From Nicotiana tabacum (Eukaryota > Streptophyta > Magnoliopsida > Solanales > Solanaceae), in the NCBI RefSeq assembly GCF_000715075.1, contig NC_134097.1, positions 69,535,190-69,599,189 on the forward strand: a stretch of 64,000 bases of DNA. Reading direction: 5' to 3'. Numbering within the stretch: the first letter of the stretch is position 1; each line of letters begins with the position of its first letter. The notes under the pieces are model-generated. The model was not told where the DNA came from. It was given only the letters and a program-made list of their open reading frames with translations, and did not search any database. Of the stretch, positions 47,036 to 57,961 are shown piece after piece. Position numbers and translations under genes: made by a program.

Positions 47036-47872
47036 CTGCACAAGACGAATAATATTAGCCACAACACGAAAACCCAAAACAAAACCAAACGAGGTAACCA
47101 CCCCACACTTATGTTATTGACATGTTCACAAGTAAAATGTATATCAGGGACCCAGACTACCCCGCTGGAAGTGCGCCATAAGCAATCAACAATCCCCCCA
47201 ACCACCATCATAATAGTACAACTCCAAAATCACAAACTATACTAGTTAAACATACAAAATTAAGAAGCTAATCTAGTAACTACGAAGAGAAATAAATATA
47301 CTAATGCGCTACTAACAAGCTTCACAAAATAAAACACACCACTATACAAGCACAAATCATGAATCGAATATACCAATTAGCACCTAGCACACATTTTCTC
47401 ATAGCAATTATGCTCCACCAAGCTACAATATCACTTTCAATGTCATTGAGGCATTTAGACAAACACATGACATTCACCAAAGTTACCTCAAAATTCAACT
47501 TTAATTCTTCCTATATTACTACACAACCATACCAATCAACCATCCTACCATCACCATAATGTAACAATGGCACAAAGTTCTCCAAATTTGCACAAATACA
47601 CCACTAATTTTTGGCCTTTAAGGTACATCCACACAACTTCACCATAATTTTTTTTATAGGCCTCAAGACATGCTCAAAATCTTCCACAAGTATAAGCACA
47701 ATGGAAACCCAACAAGTTAAGCACCAATCTGGCCAAAATAAGTAATTAAATTGAAAAATAAAATAAAAAAATTAATTAGCATCAATACACTACATAGGGT
47801 TTAGTTGAAATTAACTATACTATTCATGACACTAAATTACCTCAAGAAAAGAGAAGAATATAGAGAACTTAC
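47036..47872 (-). other. Putative leader intron of Athila third ORF
   Basis: On the minus strand CCTCAAG|GTAAGT (donor at 47872/47873) and TTGTGCAG|GTAGAATG (acceptor at 47036/47035) delimit an 837-bp AT-rich segment directly upstream of the third ORF. Both sites fit the plant consensus well. The intron contains one internal copy of the PPT-like 13-mer. Splicing itself is an inference. Confidence 0.55.
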
Positions 47873-48195
47873 CTTGAGGATGAATGGAAGGGATGGAAGG
47901 TGTGTGTGGGAGAGAAATTGGAGAAGAAAAGAGAATGGGGGATTTGGGGGAAGGGCTGTAGCGTTTGGAATGAAAGAGATAAAAAGAACAAGGGGTTAGG
48001 GGGAGGGGGGCGGACAGAGAGTGTTAAGTTTGTGTTTTTTTTAATATTTGCACTGCCGCATCGCAGGGTGTGGCGCCCCATGCGGCGCGGTAGTGGAAAA
48101 TATTAAAGACCCTCACTTTTTGTCTTTCAGCCCCGTTTGGCCTGCTGCGACGCATGGCACGGCGCCCCATGCGGTGCGGTAGGCCATTTTTCACA
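47873..48195 (-). promoter_or_regulatory. Putative internal promoter and CT-rich leader for third ORF
   Basis: Reading the minus strand from 48190: two GC-rich dyads with cgccgcatggggcgcc (about 48135-48185 and 48052-48098), then an AT-rich TATA-like ATATTAAAAAAAA at about 48035-48047, then a C/T-rich tract with no ATG down to the donor at 47873. The two dyads match those upstream of the TATA box in the LTRs. The arrangement suggests a separate transcription unit for the third ORF. Confidence 0.5.
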
Positions 48196-48410
48196 AAATT
48201 CGATTTATTTTCTACATTTAGTTTCCGGGTTGCACCCCGACTCTATACTTATTTTATGTCCAATTCATGCTTGTACCTGTCCAATCAAGTCTCATAACTC
48301 CTAAATTCTAATAATCCTAAACTACAGTTATGGGGTAGTGAGGTTAATAATTGGGTTGCCTCCCAATAAGCGCATGATTTAACATCACGGCACGACGCAG
48401 ATAAGCGCAT
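48196..48410 (-). other. Athila spacer after integrase
   Basis: Non-coding. The minus strand has cgtgccgtgatgttaaatca and gggaggcaaccca (48370-48400), which recur at 58918-58965 in the deleted Athila relative. Confidence 0.6.
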
Positions 48411-49388
48411 TTAAGGCTCGCTCAACCTCTGAGGTTCAGTCAGGAGGATCTCAGACACTTCTTTTGGTTCATTCATGCCCACATATAGTTTCAATCTTTG
48501 CCCATTGACTCTAAATATACGAGAGTCTTTCTCTACGGCAATCTCTAAAGCACCAGAAGGGAATACTTCGACCACTTGAAATGGGCCAGACCATCGTGAC
48601 CTGAGTTTACCTAGAAATAGCCTTAATCGTGACTTATAAAGCAACACCATATCTCTGGGCTTGAAATTTCGCTCCATAATGTTCTTGTCGTGCAACCTCT
48701 TCATTCTTTCTTTGTACAACCTTGTGCTATCAAAAGCAAGATATCTGAACTCGTCGAGCTCATGCAATTCCGTTATCCTTGTTGTGCCTGCAGCCTCAAT
48801 ATCTAAGATTCAGCTATTTCAGTGCCCACCAAGCACTATGTTCAAGTTTCACTACTAAGTGGCAGGCCTTCCCGAATGCTAACTTATATGTTTACATACC
48901 AATTGGTGTTTTAAAAGCAGTTCTATAGGCCCAGAGTGCATCATCTAGCTTTTTCGCCCAATCAGTTCTTGTGGTGTTTATAGGTCAATACACACACTCT
49001 TTATCTCTCTGTTGGACACTTCAACCTGCCCACTAGTTTGCGGGTGATAAGGGGTAGCCACCTTGTGGCGTACATCATACTTTGCAAGCAACTTCTCGAA
49101 AGCTCTATTACAGAAGTGAGTGCCTCCGTCACTGATAATCGCTCTTGGTGTCCCAAATCTGGTGAATATGTTCTTCTTCAAAAACCCCACCACCACTCTT
49201 GCATCATTAGTGGGCAACGCTGCAGCTTCTACCCATTTGGACACATAATCCACAACAACAAGTATGTACTTATTGCCATAGGAGCTGACGAAGGGACCCA
49301 TGAAGTCAATCCCCCAAACATCAAACACTTCTACCCCTTGAATTGGGTTCATGGGCATCTCATGGCGACGGGAAATGTTCCCAGTCCA
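48411..49388 (-). pseudogene. Athila integrase
   Basis: 49358-48978 encodes the core: [12 protein letters not shown] (first Asp), [21 protein letters not shown] (second Asp) and [18 protein letters not shown] (catalytic Glu region). 48767-48411 encodes the C-terminal part, with YKSRLRLFLGKLRSRWSGPF, a GPY/F-type module. Stops and a frameshift around 48770-48980 separate the two. The zinc-binding HHCC domain is at the end of the RT frame upstream. Confidence 0.9.
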
Positions 49389-50813
49389 CTAACATTCATT
49401 GCAGCCCTTCACCCATTGGTGCGCATCTTTAAACACTGTGGGCCAAAAGAATCCGGCCTCAAGCACTTTCGCAGCTGTTCTGACCCCTCCAAAATGTCCT
49501 CCATACACTGATGCGTGACAAGCCTGCAAAACAGAAGATTGTTCTATCTCGGGGACACACCTCCGGATGGCCAGGTAATTTGCAAAGTCTACATACCATG
49601 GTGCTTGCTCGAGACTAGTAGCAAGTAGCTGCTCGTCTGGAAAGGTTTCCAGAATATCCTCAACCTCAACTGTATTTTCAGCTCCATCAAGTCGTGATAG
49701 ATGATCAACGACTTGGTTCTCTTTGCCCTTACGTTCACGAATTTCAAGGTCGAATTCTTGCAGCAGCAATACCCAATGAATCAGGCGCGGCTTAGACTCC
49801 TTCTTCTCAATCAAGTACCTGAGAGCTGCATTATCAGTGTATGCAATTACCATAGAACCAATAAGATATGATCTAAACTTGTCGAAAGCAAACACTACAA
49901 CCAACATCTCCTTCTCAGTCACAGTATTGTTCAGCTGGGCTCCACTCAGCATTCTACTAGCATAGTAGATTGGATGCATCAGCTTGTCCTTCCTCTGTCC
50001 CAGCACTGCCCCCACTGCGTAGTCACTGGCATTACGTATGAGTTCGAATGGCTGCTCCCAGTCAGGGGCAACTATGATAGGTGCTGAGACCAGCCTCCTT
50101 TTCAGCTCCTCGAATGCTACCCTACAATCATCAGAAAATAAGAAAGGGCGATCTTTTTCTAACAACTTACAGAGAGGGTTGACAATTTTTGAGAAGTCTT
50201 TTATGAATCTCCGGTAGAAACCGACATGTCCGAGGAAGCTCCTAATTGCTTTGACTGAAGTTGGAGGGGGTAGCTTTGCTATCACATCCACTTTAGCATG
50301 ATCTACCTCAATTCCTTTGCTTGACACCCAGTGCCCCAAGACTATGCCCTCTTGTACCATAAAATGGCACTTCTCCCAATTCAGAACCAGGTTAGTCTCG
50401 ATACACCGTTTCAGCACACGAGTCAGATTTATCAGGTACTCATCAAATGAGTTCCCCACCACTGAGAAGTCATCCATGAATACCTCCATTATATCCTCTA
50501 CCATGTTAGTGAAGATGGCCATCATGCACCGTTGGAATATGGCAGGTGCGTTGCATAGGCTAAAGGGCATCCTCCGAAAGGCATAAATGTCATACGGGCA
50601 AGTGAAAGAGGTCTTCTGTCTGTCCTCTAGTGCAATAGAGATCTGGTCGTACCTTGAGTACCCATCCAAAAAACAGAAGTGTGACCTCCTTGCCAATCTA
50701 TCTAACATCTGATCAATGAAGGGAAGTGGGAAGTGGTCTTTCCGGGTGGCTAGATTTAACTTTCTATAATCCATGTAAATTCTCCAGCCCGTGATGGTTC
50801 TTGTATAGATCAA
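49389..50813 (-). pseudogene. Athila reverse transcriptase-RNase H (plus integrase HHCC)
   Basis: 474 open codons. RT motifs in order: [51 protein letters not shown], catalytic [10 protein letters not shown] and GIEVDHAKV. RNase H follows with [28 protein letters not shown] and [10 protein letters not shown]. The frame ends in the integrase zinc domain H-x-H...CNEC and a TAG. The RT is cut off from its own N-terminal part by an in-frame stop at 50814. The catalytic Asp pair is intact. Confidence 0.93.
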
Positions 50814-51613
50814 TTAATTGTTGTCATTCTTAACTACCGTCATGCCACCCTTCTTAGGTACACATTGAATTGGGCTAACCCAGCTGCTGTAAGAGATTGG
50901 GAAAATAATTCCCGCATCTAACCACTTTATTACTTCCTTCTTCACCACTTCCTTCATGTTAGGGTTCAACCTTCTTTGGTGTTCCCTGGAAGGTTTGTGT
51001 CCCTCTTCCAGTAGAATTTTGTGCATACAGTAGGCGGGGTTGATCCCCTTTATGTCTGCCATAGTCCACCCAATGGCAGTCTTGCACTCCTTAAGTACCT
51101 GTAAGAGTTGTTGAGCTTGCATATCTAACAAACTAGATGAGATAATAATAGTTAATGTGGAGTCAAGTCCAAGGAATTCATACCTGAGATGGGCAGGCAA
51201 TGGCTTTAACTCCAGCTTTGGTGGTTCTTCGATGGATGGCTTGGCTGGAGGAGTCTCTCGATTTTCCAAGTGCAAGGGCTCAAATTCTAGAGTTCTATCC
51301 CAAAACCCTCTACCCTCTAATGCCAACACCCATTCCGCCAGTTCCTCTCCATTCACCTCATCCAAATTCATCAAACATGCAGCAAGGGGGTCCTCAATGG
51401 TTAACATCTCATCATTAGTCTCTACAATTACATCCACGACATCAATAAGAGAGCATTGGCGAATTCACTTGGTTGCTTCATAGATTTATGCACATTGAAT
51501 GTTATCTCCTCATCGTTTAATCTCATCTTGAGCTCCTCGGTTTCACAATCAATGAGAGCTCTACCCATGGCCAAGAATGGTCTTCCCAAAATTATGGGAA
51601 TCTCTTCATCCAC
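50814..51613 (-). pseudogene. Athila protease end to RT start
   Basis: Two overlapping frames: 51613-51428 ([20 protein letters not shown], the end of the retroviral-type protease) and 51437-50814 (linker, LRYEFLG, then RT start with [42 protein letters not shown]). A one-base shift separates them, and a TAA ends the second just before the RT core. Confidence 0.85.
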
Positions 51614-52290
51614 TTGCAGTCTAAGATCACAAAATATGCAGGGAACACAAATTTCCCTACCTGAATTAGCACATCATCCAGGATACCAGAGGGTCGTTTC
51701 ACAGTCCTATCAGCCAGCTGCAATAACATAGAGGTGGGTCTAGCTCTTCCAATGCCCAACCTCTTATAAATTGCCAGGGGCATAAGATTGATGCTGGCCC
51801 CTAGATCACACAGTGCTTTAGCAAAAGTAAAATTACCAATAGTGCATGGAATTGTAAAGCTCCCTGGGTCAGACAGCTTTTCTACAATTGGTCTAGTCAC
51901 CACTGCACTACAGGTCTGAGTAAGAGTAACTGTGGGCAAGTCTTGGAAATAAAACTTTCGGGACATCAAGTCCTTCATCATTTTTGCATACCCAGGCATC
52001 TCTTTCAAAGCTTCAATCAATGGTATGTTTACCTCGATTTGTTTCAGCATTTCGAAGAACTTCTTGTATTGCTCCTCCTTTTGGTACTTAGCCAGCCTCT
52101 GAGGGAAAGGTGCAGGAGGTCTCTTCTTCCCAATCAATTGGTATTGATCCTTATCAGCTGCTACATCAACGATTAGTTCGTGGACTGTCTCAACTTCTTT
52201 CTCGATCTCATTCTGAATGCTATTTTCTTCCTGGGCAGGCTGGACTGTCACCTCTGTCAGTTTTGTTAACTCATCCAGCTCAATGGGCAC
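51592..52290 (-). pseudogene. Athila aspartic protease
   Basis: Gag-pol linker rich in E, Q and K, then [39 protein letters not shown] and the protease core with [21 protein letters not shown] (DLGAS replaces the usual DLG/DTG active-site triad) and [15 protein letters not shown] one-base deletion near 51600-51612 shifts the frame before the ILGRPFL motif. Confidence 0.88.
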
Positions 52291-52473
52291 TGGTATAAGT
52301 GTCTCAGCCTGTCTAGTTTCTCAAGCCCTCTCTTGCTATACATCCAGATCTCTGCCATTACATTGACTCACCGCCATTAACTGCTTTGGGCCTTGATCTT
52401 TTGGATTTATTTGGGTGTCTGCAGGTAGTGTCCCATGAGGACAATTGTTCAGAGACATAGAAATTTGGCCCAC

Positions 52474-53863
52474 CTACACTTCAATATTCTTGATTGCTAT
52501 ATCATGTGCATCTACTCTCTCATTAATCTTTGCATTATACCCAATAACTTGCTGCATCATTGCCTCAAGTCTAGCAAACCCATCTTCCTGCCTTCCACCA
52601 TGCTGCTGCTGAGGATGGTGATACCCTTGCTGCTGATTCTGATTATAATATCCCTGTGGCCTTGGGTAAGGTGACATATTGTTGGGGGGGTCTCATACCT
52701 CCCATGTTCCCATTGTTGAACTGCGGTTGGACTGGCTTGTATGGTTGACTTTGCTGGACCTAATTCTGACCACCCTGTCTCTGGCCTCCATAATTAGACA
52801 CATAGTTCATGTCTTCAAGGTAGTAATAATGATCATGTTCTGCATTCCACTGGTTACCGATTGGCCGACTAATGCAAGATGTGCATAAGACCCTATTGGT
52901 AGTATCTACAATGTGTACCTGTTGCTTCTGCCCTGACTCCTCCACTTTTTTGGTGAGTATACTCATCTGTGTCAATAAGGTGGCCATATTTTCAGCCATA
53001 GAGTTGGATGGATCTAAGGGTACTGAGTGAACTACTGGAGTGATAGGTGCATTCATGGTTGACCATCCCGAATTCTGTGCTATCTTGTCAAGCAAACTCT
53101 GGCCATCTCTCCATGTTTTGCTCAAAAATGCCCCACCAGCTGAGGCATCCACAATATTCTTCACGCTATCTGACAATCCCATGTAAAACCGTTGTCCCAA
53201 TATCTGGTCTGGAATACCATGGTGCGGACATATAACCAACATTCCTTTAAAACGCTCTCATGTCTCATGCAGTGTCTCCATTGGTTTCTGTTTAAAGCTC
53301 AAAATTTCATCAATTTGTTGAGCTGTTTTGTTGGGTGGGTGGAACTTGTTATGGAATTGTTTGACTAACTCATCCCAAGTTGTTATAAAATTAATGGGAA
53401 GTGAGTTTAGCCAAGTCTGGGCAGCTCCTGTCACTGAGAATGGAAACAATAATAACTTGATTACTTCCGGAGTTACGTTGGGCTGCCTTTGGGTTTTGCA
53501 GATAGACAGGAAATTCTTCAAGTGTTGCTGAGGATCTTCGACTTGTGACCCCAAAAATAGTCCCTTGTTCTGTAACAAGTGCATCATGTTATTCGTGATT
53601 TGGTATGACTCAGCCTGTATCTGCGGGACTACAATTGCTGTGGACAGATTTTTAGCTGTGGGTTGTGCCCACTCATAGAGAGCATCCTCTGGCACTATTG
53701 GTACCGCTGGGTTTTCCTCGTGATCTCCCATGACTGTTTCGAATTGTGCAGTTGTTGGTTGTTATTTGTTTTTCCGGTTAGCCCGATTCAAGGCCTTGAA
53801 AACTTTCTCGGGATCTGATAATGCTTTAAATACTTCACCAGATCTCGATGAGTTTCTAGGCAT
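52474..53863 (-). pseudogene. Athila gag
   Basis: The frame opens at an ATG at 53861-53863 (MPRNSSRSGEV...), has an early stop near 53762, restarts in frame at 53731 (MGDHEENPAVPIVPEDALYE), and encodes the Gag core: LQNKGLFLGSQVEDPQQHLKNF, LLLFPFSVTGAAQTWLNSLP and WDELVKQFHNKFHPP. A TGA at 53258-53260 replaces a usual Trp before ERFK-type sequence; it then continues to 52760 and, after a frame change, 52677-52474 (Gln/Tyr/His-rich, coiled-coil RLEAMMQQVIGYNAKINERV). Nucleocapsid and coat roles follow from the family. Confidence 0.88.
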
Positions 53864-53983
53864 GCACATGTGCAACCAAGTCAGCAAACGTTAAAATTTC
53901 AATGTAAAAATTGGGTATAGAGAAAAATGACTACAATAAGAATTTTTGTACTTCTTTCAATTATAATTGATAACACCGTTAAT

Positions 53984-54001
53984 TCCCCGGCAACGATGCC
54001 A
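53984..54001 (-). other. Athila primer binding site (tRNA-Asp type)
   Basis: Minus strand TGGCATCGTTGCCGGGGA, 4 bases after the LTR end. It differs at two positions from the usual Athila PBS. Confidence 0.8.
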
Positions 54002-54005
54002 AAAT

Positions 54006-55401
54006 TGGTCACGCCCAACTATGCCTTATAAAAAAGACACGCGGACGTTGCAAATATAATCCAGTTTACAAGTCCGGAGTCGAACCCACAAGGAATTAAC
54101 CTACCAATTACTCTTATCAGACTCACTAAATTCTACGTAATCAACTTCCCAAACATTTTGAATAACAATTGAGGATATTTTTACTAACTATGACGGACTA
54201 CAATTATGTAAGTAAAGACTAACTATGATTAAGTTGTAAACAATTAAGAGAAGGATCTAAGGTTATGATTTCCTCTATTGATGGAATCCCTTCCGGTTAT
54301 GTTTCACATAGATTCACCTAATCGTCTCTATCAATCATGAGCACTCTTATTACCATAAATATCTCTCGAGTAATCACGACAATTTACTAGACGCACTCTC
54401 CCAAGTTACGCTAGTGGCTTTGTTTATTACAGCTCACTTTAGATTGCATCCAAGGCTTCGTTATCCCTAATCTCACCTTTAAACCCTCGATTATTGATCC
54501 CTCATATACTCTGAGAGTGGTGTTATTTAACAATTACCTAAATATGCACTCTCTCCCGAGTTATGCACACTAAATAGGCACAACTAATTGAGGATCCTAT
54601 CAATTAACTACAACAAGAACATAATTGAACAAATAGAGATTAAACCAGGCCAACTATATTAACATAACAAGAAGTTCATCCTTCAATAGGTTCCATCAAA
54701 ACCCTAGACTAAATATTTAGCTACTCATAACCATGTTCATAATTTTCCAAATAAATTGCATAATTAAATTACAAAGCAAAGATGAAGGAATGAAGAATTT
54801 GATGCCAATCTCCTCCGAAAATTGCTCCAAACGTTTTCTCCCTTCCGCAATAGCCTCCATAGGTCTAAGATATGTCAAAAGTCTTCAAAATGGCTTTTTA
54901 CATATATTTATACCAAGTAAGGTCGGGCCCAGACGAAAAAACCCTTTCCTGCGCGAACTAGGAACTAGCTCTGTAAAATTTGAACAGCCGCACCGTAGGC
55001 TGCGCTGCACCATGCGGCGCGGTAGTGCATTTTATCTGCAGCCTCATATTTTTGAGTCAGGCTCAATTTTACACTACTGCGCCGTGCCTTGCGGCGCCCC
55101 ATGCGGCGCAGCAGTGTAATTTTCTAAGAGTGAACTTTTTTCGTCCTCTTTTAACATCCAGACTTGGTACACGATTTCCAAACATGATCTCGACTTAATG
55201 CATTGGGCTTTTACTCAGACTTCAAAGTTCCAAATTGATCAATTTAGCTCCAAATTAACTTTTGAGCTTCGGATCGCTTCCTGCAAAGCATAAAACACGT
55301 ACTAAGTGTAATTCACTATCATTTGAGCTCAAACGAACATAAAAATGCAATCATTGGAATGTAATACCACGGCTAAAACACGAGTTTCTAGCCTAACAAC
55401 A
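54006..55401 (-). repeat. Athila 5' LTR
   Basis: On the minus strand TGTTGTTAGGC to GGGCGTGACCA. The TATAAATA box is near 54905-54913 (minus), and two GC palindromic units lie at 54990-55030 and 55072-55120. It differs from the 3' LTR by scattered substitutions and by a longer second palindrome (extra cgccccatg-type segment). Confidence 0.9.
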
Positions 55402-55406
55402 ATTAA

Positions 55407-56104
55407 CACTAAGAAAATTTCTTCCTTGGCCATGACCACGACAAGAAAATTTCTTCCTTGGCCATGACCACGGCCTTTTCCATGCTTAGCATAATGGGAA
55501 TATACCTCATCCACTTCAGACAATGGTGTAGACCCAGTGGGTCGATTTTCGTGATTTCTCATGAGAAAGTCATCGTTTCGTTCAGCAACAAGGAGAAGAG
55601 AAATTAACTTAAAATACTTCTTGAACCTTTCTCAGTACTGATGTTGCAAGACCATGTTGGAGGCATGAAATGTTGTGAACGATTTTTCAAGCATTTCATA
55701 GTCAATAATACTATCTCCACAAAGTTTTAATTTAGAAGTAATTCTAAATATCGCAGAATTATATTCAGAAATAGACTTAAAGTTTTGCAGCCTCAGATGA
55801 GCCCAATCATATCGTGCTTGTGGAAGAGTGACCAGCTTTAAGTTATCATATCTTTCCTTTAAACCATTCCACAAAATTAGTGGATCTTTGACTGTGAGAT
55901 ATTCTATTTTTAACCCTTCATCAAGGTGATGGCGCAAGAAAATCAAGGCCTTCGCACAGTCTTGGGTAGATGCTTTATTTTTATCTTTAATGGTGTTTCC
56001 AAGACCTATTGCATCTAAATTGATTTCAGCATCCAACACCCGTGTCATATAGTTCTTGCCCGAAATTTTAAGGGCAACGAAATTTCTTTTTATAATATCG
56101 GCAT
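55407..56104 (-). pseudogene. Copia gag
   Basis: 55632-56048 encodes RVLDAEINLDAIGLG, AKALIFLRHHLDEGLK, YLTVKDPLILWNGLKERYD, ARYDWAHLRLQNFKSISEYNSA and SKLKLCGD, the UBN2-type Gag core of plant copia elements. 55329-55562 continues with HENRPTGSTP...EVDEVYSHYAKHGKGRG, the basic tail, where a 30-bp stretch (ttcttccttggccatgacca) is duplicated in tandem at 55418-55475. A likely original start at 56102-56104 is separated from the core by a frameshift. Athila inserted at its downstream edge. Confidence 0.85.
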
Positions 56105-56165
56105 AATCAAAAGAGGAGAAAAGTTATACCTTAATCTTCTCAAAGAGATTCTTGAGACGGTAGAA

Positions 56166-56181
56166 TCTCGTGCTGATTACG
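56166..56181 (-). other. Degenerate copia primer binding site
   Basis: Minus strand GTAATCAGCACGAGAT, next to the LTR end. It looks like a decayed initiator-tRNA-Met site (normal core TGGTATCAGAGC). Confidence 0.45.
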
Positions 56182-56348
56182 TAAAATAAAACAGTAAAAG
56201 AAGAAGAATAATATTGCAGAGAAAAGAGAGAATTCTTATTGATTTTGGGATGAATTATAATGGAATAGAACTCCTCTATTTATAAGGAAAGGGTGACTTA
56301 ACCACCAAGTAATAATACCTAAAATCTCTCTAAAATATAGACGTTCAC
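56182..56348 (-). repeat. Copia 5' LTR, interrupted
   Basis: Aligns with the left LTR (gcagagaaaa, attcttattgattttg, ggatgaattataatggaata). It is cut after ttcac (56344-56348), and its last 25 bp lie at 62275-62299 beyond the deleted Athila element. Confidence 0.85.
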
Positions 56349-57835
56349 TGATGATAGGCTATAATTGCGTATTTTAGTCGTTTATTACACTCTAATTTAC
56401 TGCACTTTAATTGAGTTTGAGCTTTAATCGCTAGTTTCTTGTACTAATTGTGTGTTTTATGCCTTGTAGGTGTGATTTCGAGTTATGTAGATGTTATGAA
56501 ATGAATTCAAGTGATTTGGAGTTTTGAAGTCTGAGTAAAAGCCCAAGGAATTAAGCCGGGATCGTATTCGCGGATCAACGGATGATAGAGCAACAAAACA
56601 AAGAATCGAGTAGGCATATTGCGTACTATTTAGTAAAATGTACATTACTTTTCTCTCAAAACTCTATTTGGACTCCACAATATATAGTTGGAAAGATAAC
56701 TCAAAGAGATACAACTTTTATGTTTTACATTTTTCCAAATTTCAAACGTAACAGGGCAAAAAACTCGGTCGAAACTGCGACCCCGGACCTGGCGCGAACT
56801 GAAACAGTAGACTTCCCAAATACCGCATCCGTACCGCGCCCGGGCCGCGTCCGCGGACGTCCAAGCCTGGAAACTTGTCCTTTTTAATGTAGGAGAAGGT
56901 ATAATAATTTGGGCCCGACTCTACTTGGTATATATACATGGAAAAACGGTATTTTGAGGGAAAGAGACCAATTTTTGACACAGATTTGACCTAAGGAGGC
57001 AGAGACACAATAGGAGCAAGGCGGAGAATTCTTCTATGAGTTTTTCCTTCCTCTTATTATTTTTTCATTGTTGGTTATGAATTTTAGTATTGCAGTTTTA
57101 CATACTATTATGAATAGCTAATTTGTTATCTAGGGTTTTGATAGAACCTTTTGTAGGATAAATTCTTGTTATGTTTTTATATAATTGAGCAGTTGAATTT
57201 CTCTACTTGTTCAACTATGTGTTTGTTGTTATTGATTGAATGGACATTAATTGGCTGTGCCTATTTAGTGTGTAGTGCTCGAGAGAGAGTACATATTTAG
57301 GTAGTTGTTGAACAACGTCACTTCTAACATATGTGAGAAATCAATACAGTGGGTTTAAATGCAGGTTTAGAAATAACAAAGCCTTGATGTGGTCATAATG
57401 AGCGGTTAGATAAAGCCAACTAGCGTAGTTCGAGAGAATATGTCTAGTAAACTGTTGTAGTTGCTCGAGAGAGAATTACTACATCTGAAGTGCTCACGAT
57501 CAATAGAGAATACATTGGCAAAATTGTAGGGAACATAGCTAGAAGGATTCCGACAATTGGGGAAATCATAACTCTAGACTTCCTTAATTTAGTCTCCAAT
57601 CCTTTGTCTCGTTAGTTGATAATTTTATCGTTTTCTAGTATTTGTTAGTTAATTAGTTAGAAATATAAATCTAAATCTTTATAATTTAGAAAATTATTCA
57701 AACTTGTCTTTTTAGTGATATTAAACAGATATAGCTAAGCCTTAGTTCTATGTGGGATTCAACTCCGGATTTTTAGACCAGATTATATTTGTAGTGAACG
57801 CTTATCCTTTTTAGGACTAGAGTTGGGCGTGATCA
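56349..57835 (+). repeat. 5' LTR of deleted Athila-type element
   Basis: TGATGATAGGC to GGGCGTGATCA. A GC-rich dyad (ccgcgcccgggccgcgtccg) lies at 56836-56855 and a TATA box at 56929. It differs from the 3' LTR by scattered changes, including a few short indels. Confidence 0.9.
56929..56936 (+). promoter_or_regulatory. TATA box of deleted Athila-type 5' LTR
   Basis: tatatata, in the context gggcccgact...acttggtatatatacatg. The Athila LTR has the equivalent gggcccgacctt...acttggtataaatatatg on its own coding strand, which supports a shared promoter. Confidence 0.6.
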
Positions 57836-57840
57836 AATTT

Positions 57841-57858
57841 TGGCGCCGTTGCCATGGA
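57841..57858 (+). other. Primer binding site (tRNA-Asp type)
   Basis: TGGCGCCGTTGCCATGGA. The first 13 bases fit the Athila PBS exactly; the last five are altered. Confidence 0.75.
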
Positions 57859-57961
57859 ACTAACGGTGCAGTTGTAGGTGTACATATTGCTAGGTTTTAA
57901 GTTTGAACTTTTATTTTATTTTTTAGTATTTGATATTTTTAATTTTTTATTTTAGTTTTAT

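Larger units (their letters stand above)
42731..55406 (-). mobile_element. Athila-lineage Ty3/gypsy retrotransposon, 12.7 kb
   Basis: The element spans 42736-55401 with TSD attaa (42731-42735 and 55402-55406), inserted in copia between gag and the zinc-knuckle region. LTRs: 54006-55401 (5') and 42736-44121 (3'). PBS TGGCATCGTTGCCGGGGA (53984-54001), close to the tRNA-Asp primer site of Athila. On the minus strand the order is gag, protease, RT, RNase H, integrase, a spliced third ORF, a 1.6-kb non-coding 3' region, PPT and LTR, which is the Athila layout. The coding parts carry several stops and frameshifts, and the LTRs differ by a few per cent, so it is inactive and older than the Ogre-like element. 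Confidence 0.92.

Noticed and set aside
49038..49511. 157-codon plus-strand ORF over Athila pol
   Set aside because: Antisense shadow of the integrase and RNase H coding region.
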